The notes under the pieces: model-generated | Databases searched by the model: none | Told to the model about the DNA's origin: nothing | The model's input: only the letters and a program-made list of their open reading frames with translations | Translations under genes and position numbers: made by a program | Assembly (NCBI GenBank): GCA_002425765.1 | Contig: DIMW01000002.1 | Span: 128,412-192,411 of the forward strand | Direction: 5' to 3' | DNA length: 64,000 bases | Source: Spirochaetaceae bacterium UBA5556 | Lineage (GTDB): Bacteria; Spirochaetota; Spirochaetia; Treponematales; Rectinemataceae | Part shown: one piece after another, positions 60,761-64,000 of the stretch | How the letters are laid out: each line of letters begins with the position of its first letter | Position numbering within the stretch: position 1 is the first letter of the stretch

Positions 60761-61633
60761 TTACTCCTTGACCGAGCCCGCGAGAACGCCCTTCACAAAA
60801 TACTTCTGAAGCGCGAAAAATACGACGAGAGGCAATACCATCGATATAAAAGCCGCCGCGGTCAAATACTCCCAGCCACCACCGTAGGAATTGACCATGC
60901 CGCTGATGGTCACCGTCATCGGCGCAACATCGGGCGTCCCGCCCAAGTAAATCAACGCGATGAGAAGATCATTCCAGACCCACATAAACTGAAAGATAGC
61001 CAGCGACGATATGGCCGGAATCGAGGTGGGCAGAACGAGCTTCAAGAATATAGTAGGATGTGAGGCCCCGTCTATCTGGGCCGATTCGATCAGCGATCTC
61101 GGGAGCTGGGATATGAAGTTGCGAAGAAGATAAATCGCGAACGGAAGACCGTATGCGGTATGCGCCAGCCAGATGCCGATAAAGTTTCCTGTAAGCCCAA
61201 TCTTATTGAACAACCTGAGCACCGGTATCATCGTCATCTGAAGAGGGACGACTATAAGTGCGATAACCAACAGATACAGAGCTTTCCTGAGAGGAAAGCG
61301 CATCCACGCAAAGGCGTAAGCGGCGCAGGCCGCGATGAAAATAGGCATCAGGGTAGATGGTACGGCGATCAACAGGCTGTTCAGAAAACTCCTGCCCATG
61401 TTTCCCCGCGTGAGGACATAAGCGTAATTTTCAAGAGTAAAGGCAAATGGTGTCTTGAATGCCTCCCACCAGCCGTTGGTCGCGATCATGCTCTTGGGAC
61501 GGAATGAACTTACCAGCAGCCCCAGCGAAGGAATTATCCACGCGACACAGATGAGTATCAGGATCACGTGAAGGGGAATGGCGCTGAGTACTCGTTTCCA
61601 GCCGGTTTTCACCGAACCAGATTTGTTAGCCAT
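60761..61633 (-). CDS. Sugar ABC transporter permease, MalG-like
   Basis: 290 residues, about six membrane helices. The EAA loop reads ESAQIDGASHPTIFLKLVLP, which contacts the ATPase, and PLQMTMIPVLRLFNKIGL is typical of CUT1 permeases. ATG overlaps the MalF-like stop by 8 bases and has GAGGAAAACA upstream. It pairs with the adjacent permease and binding protein; no ATPase gene is in the cluster, so a shared MsmX/UgpC-type ATPase is likely. Confidence 0.93.
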   Translation of the reverse strand: MANKSGSVKTGWKRVLSAIPLHVILILICVAWIIPSLGLLVSSFRPKSMIATNGWWEAFKTPFAFTLENYAYVLTRGNMGRSFLNSLLIAVPSTLMPIFIAACAAYAFAWMRFPLRKALYLLVIALIVVPLQMTMIPVLRLFNKIGLTGNFIGIWLAHTAYGLPFAIYLLRNFISQLPRSLIESAQIDGASHPTIFLKLVLPTSIPAISSLAIFQFMWVWNDLLIALIYLGGTPDVAPMTVTISGMVNSYGGGWEYLTAAAFISMVLPLVVFFALQKYFVKGVLAGSVKE

Positions 61634-62606
61634 TGTTTTCCTCTGCGTTAAAGCGCTTCAAATTCATCACCATGACAGGGATTATCGCCAGCAGAAGCAA
61701 GGTCGCGATGGCGCTCGCCCTCCCGTAGTTCCTATAGTTGAACATCTCCTTGTACATTCTGTTGGCGATGACCTCAGTGCCCAAGTTGCCGTTGGTCATC
61801 ACGTACACAATGTCGAAGACCTTCAGGACATTTATGATGAGGGTCGTCGCGACCACCGTAATCGTCGGCAGCATGAGAGGCAGAATAATCTTGAAGAATA
61901 TGGTGACTTCATTGGCGCCGTCGATTCTGGCCGCTTCCAAGACATCCTCGCTTATTCCCTTCAGTCCGGCCGAAAGGATGACCATCGCGAAGCCGGTCCA
62001 CATCCAGATGCCGACCACGATGAGGGCCATATTGTTGGTCGAACGGTTGAAGAGCCAGGCTTTCGGCTCAAATTTCGGGAATATGGCGGTCAGTATGGCG
62101 TTCAGTGTTCCAATCTGCGGAGTCCCGGATGGTCTGAACTCGTACATAAAACGCCAGATTACGCCGGCCGCCACAAATGAAATCGCCATGGGGAGGAAAA
62201 TGCAAGCCTTCGCGACCGCCTCGTATTTCACCCTGTCCGAAAGGACCGCGATGAGGAGCCCCAACACGAGGCATATAGCGGTGAAAAATACGAGCCAGAG
62301 CAGATTGTTTTTGAGAACTACCAGCATCCCCGAATCGGAGAATATATACAGGTAGTTCTTCAGCCCCACGAAATGCTCTGAGCGCGCATCCATGAAACTC
62401 AGCACAATAGTATTTACAACCGGGTATACGAGAAAAATGATGAGCAAGGATACGGCGGGAAGAATCCAGAACCACGGACGCAGGACCCCCGCTGTTTTCC
62501 GGCTGGTACGGGCCACGATCCGCTCCGTGATCATCAGGTATGCCCACAGAAAGATCGGGATCACCGCAAGAGCGACAACCGCCACCAGAATATAGTTGGT
62601 ATGCAT
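61626..62606 (-). CDS. Sugar ABC transporter permease, MalF-like
   Basis: 326 residues with an extra N-terminal helix (VAVVALAVIPIFLWAYLMI) before the usual six, and the EAA loop EAARIDGANEVTIFFKIILP. FLVYPVVNTIVLSFMDARS and FVGLKNYLYIFSD are family blocks. It lies 104 bases after the binding-protein gene and overlaps the MalG-like gene, forming a heterodimeric CUT1 channel. Confidence 0.93.
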   Translation of the reverse strand: MHTNYILVAVVALAVIPIFLWAYLMITERIVARTSRKTAGVLRPWFWILPAVSLLIIFLVYPVVNTIVLSFMDARSEHFVGLKNYLYIFSDSGMLVVLKNNLLWLVFFTAICLVLGLLIAVLSDRVKYEAVAKACIFLPMAISFVAAGVIWRFMYEFRPSGTPQIGTLNAILTAIFPKFEPKAWLFNRSTNNMALIVVGIWMWTGFAMVILSAGLKGISEDVLEAARIDGANEVTIFFKIILPLMLPTITVVATTLIINVLKVFDIVYVMTNGNLGTEVIANRMYKEMFNYRNYGRASAIATLLLLAIIPVMVMNLKRFNAEENNG

Positions 62607-62710
62607 TACTCCCCCTCACGAGGGCCACGTTTGCCCCAGGGTCCTCGACAAAGGCCCATAAACCGGGGCGGAGGCCAAGGTAAGCTCGCCCGCGCCCCGG
62701 AGAATGGCGC

Positions 62711-63991
62711 TTACTTGTACGCTTCCTTGCGGACTTTCTCAAGGTCCGCGAGGATTGAATCTAGTTTCTTGGGGGTATCGATGTAGCTGACGACCGCGGA
62801 CCAGAACGCCGCGTTCATCTCGGGTTTCATCATATCCGAAGCGTCGAAGACCACGATCTCGCTCTTATTCAGAATATCCGCGGCTCGCTTTGTGAGCGGG
62901 TCGGAATAGAAGACGAGAGAGACATTCTTGTTCGTCGCGAGAGCACCCGTGCCTGCGGCCCAGAATGCCTGAGCCTCAGCGCTTGCGAGGTAATTTACAA
63001 ATTCTCTGATCTCCGGAGTATCCTTGAAGACGCCCACGACATCGGCCGCCGCCTCGACTGCTTTGGTATATTTCGGATCGATCGAGGGAAACGCCACAAA
63101 ATCAAAGTCCTGCACAGGTTTCAGAGACGGGAACTGATTTGTGATGAACCCCTGGATGAAACTCGCCTGTTGATGCAGCAGTGCCTGGGGAGGCTGAGAA
63201 AAGAGGGGTGCCGCCGCATTGCCGAAATTCGTGGAGTTGACATAGCCGGAGCCGCCGTAGATCATCTTCGGATCGGCGATGATCTGGCCCCAGATTTCCC
63301 ACGCTTTTTTCACCTCGGGACTTGTCCACGGCAGTCTTCCTTCATACCAATCGCGATATTTGTCCGGGCCGTTCACGCGCAGGAAAATATTTTCGAGCCA
63401 GTCCGTTCCGACCCAGCCCGAAGCCGAGCCGCTCTCAACGCCGATGGCCCACGGGGCGAGCCCTTTGGAGATGGCCTGTTTTGAGAGGTCCATCATCTGG
63501 GTCCATGTCCAGTCATTGGTAGGTACCGTCAAGCCCTTGTCTTTAAAAGTCACCGGATCGTACCAGACAAGCCCTTTTATTGCCGCCTTCATGAAAACTC
63601 CATAGAGTTTTCCGTTTACGGTTCCAAGGGACTTCCATCCGGAGGAGTAGTTCTTGTCGAATTCCTTCATGTCGAGGATCTTCGAGAGTTCTACCAAGTT
63701 GCCATTCTGCGCGAGTTCGACAAGTTTGCCGGGGCCCGGAAGGGCTGCGATATCCGGAGGATTGCCGGCCTCCACCCTTGTGGTGATGACCGCGTCGAGG
63801 TCGCGGGTAGATTCCAGTTCAACTTTAATACCCGTTCTTTCCTCGAATGGCTTTACCATCGCGTTGAAGACATCAGCTTCCTGCCCACCCCAGACGCCCA
63901 GGAAGTTGATGGTCTTTTGCCCTGACGGGGCTGCGAAAACGATGCCAACAGCAGCCGCTGTCAAAAACATGATAAATACTGTTCTTTTCAT
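62711..63991 (-). CDS. Sugar ABC transporter substrate-binding protein
   Basis: 426 residues: Sec signal peptide (MKRTVFIMFLTAAAVGIVFA, cleavage after VFA) and a periplasmic CUT1 binding fold of the MalE/UgpB type, with NPPDIAALPGPGKLVELAQNG, GVESGSASGWVG and an aromatic-rich C-lobe. It would capture the disaccharide for the two permeases downstream. It is the first gene of the operon in the window; ATG follows GAGGTATTC and its promoter is beyond position 64000. Confidence 0.9.
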   Translation of the reverse strand: MKRTVFIMFLTAAAVGIVFAAPSGQKTINFLGVWGGQEADVFNAMVKPFEERTGIKVELESTRDLDAVITTRVEAGNPPDIAALPGPGKLVELAQNGNLVELSKILDMKEFDKNYSSGWKSLGTVNGKLYGVFMKAAIKGLVWYDPVTFKDKGLTVPTNDWTWTQMMDLSKQAISKGLAPWAIGVESGSASGWVGTDWLENIFLRVNGPDKYRDWYEGRLPWTSPEVKKAWEIWGQIIADPKMIYGGSGYVNSTNFGNAAAPLFSQPPQALLHQQASFIQGFITNQFPSLKPVQDFDFVAFPSIDPKYTKAVEAAADVVGVFKDTPEIREFVNYLASAEAQAFWAAGTGALATNKNVSLVFYSDPLTKRAADILNKSEIVVFDASDMMKPEMNAAFWSAVVSYIDTPKKLDSILADLEKVRKEAYK

Positions 63992-64000
63992 GAATACCTC

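Overview
The window is a dense, GC-rich bacterial chromosome segment with no mobile element, CRISPR array or degraded gene. Several traits fit a spirochaete, probably a free-living or host-associated anaerobic Treponema/Spirochaeta relative. RpoB carries Asn at the position of E. coli Ser531, as in naturally rifampicin-resistant spirochaetes. The EF-G encoded in the str region is divergent. An anaerobe's oxygen-defence set (rubrerythrin, superoxide reductase, rubredoxin) is present. Genus or species cannot be read from this sequence.

Positions 1-29366 (all minus strand) hold the translation/transcription superoperon. In transcription order it runs: strong promoter, tRNA-Thr(GGU), rpmG, tRNA-Trp(CCA), secE, nusG, rplK, rplA, rplJ, rplL, rpoB, rpoC; a new promoter, rpsL, rpsG, terminator; fusA; promoter, tuf, terminator; then rpsJ through rpmJ, rpsM, rpsK, rpsD and the 5' part of rpoA (S10, spc and alpha operons). 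Promoters of the TTGaca/TAtaaT type, two rho-independent terminators and several leader or intercistronic hairpins divide this block into separately tunable units. fusA stands alone between a terminator and the tuf promoter and appears to be leaderless.

Positions 29369-48052 are mixed housekeeping and metabolism: MurJ lipid II flippase, a Cof-type HAD phosphatase, a VanY-like carboxypeptidase, a divergent uracil-DNA-glycosylase-superfamily protein, a probable operon for glycerate or gluconate uptake (GntP permease, TPR protein, glycerate 2-kinase, NYN-LOTUS RNA-binding nuclease), an endonuclease/phosphatase lipoprotein, a ClpP paralogue, a TlpA-CcdA thiol-redox pair, the overlapping radA-malQ-Gate operon, a 23S rRNA methyltransferase and an orphan 96-residue protein.

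Positions 48053-64000 contain the rubrerythrin-superoxide reductase-rubredoxin operon with its own terminator, radC, a serine-palmitoyltransferase-like PLP enzyme, two different K+ uptake systems back to back (KtrA/KtrB leftward, TrkA/TrkH rightward), and a disaccharide operon. That last operon encodes a binding protein, two ABC permeases, a LacI regulator and a fused GH65 phosphorylase/beta-phosphoglucomutase. It would import an alpha-diglucoside, phosphorolyse it and convert the beta-glucose 1-phosphate to glucose 6-phosphate.

No wholly new biological system is evident. The items most worth following are the divergent EF-G with its unusual expression arrangement, the candidate leaderless genes, the competing hairpins between rplL and rpoB, the GH65-PGM fusion, the NYN-LOTUS protein in a sugar-acid operon, and the 65-bp nested inverted repeat between radA and the rRNA methyltransferase gene. 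No gap longer than 300 bases lacks a gene.
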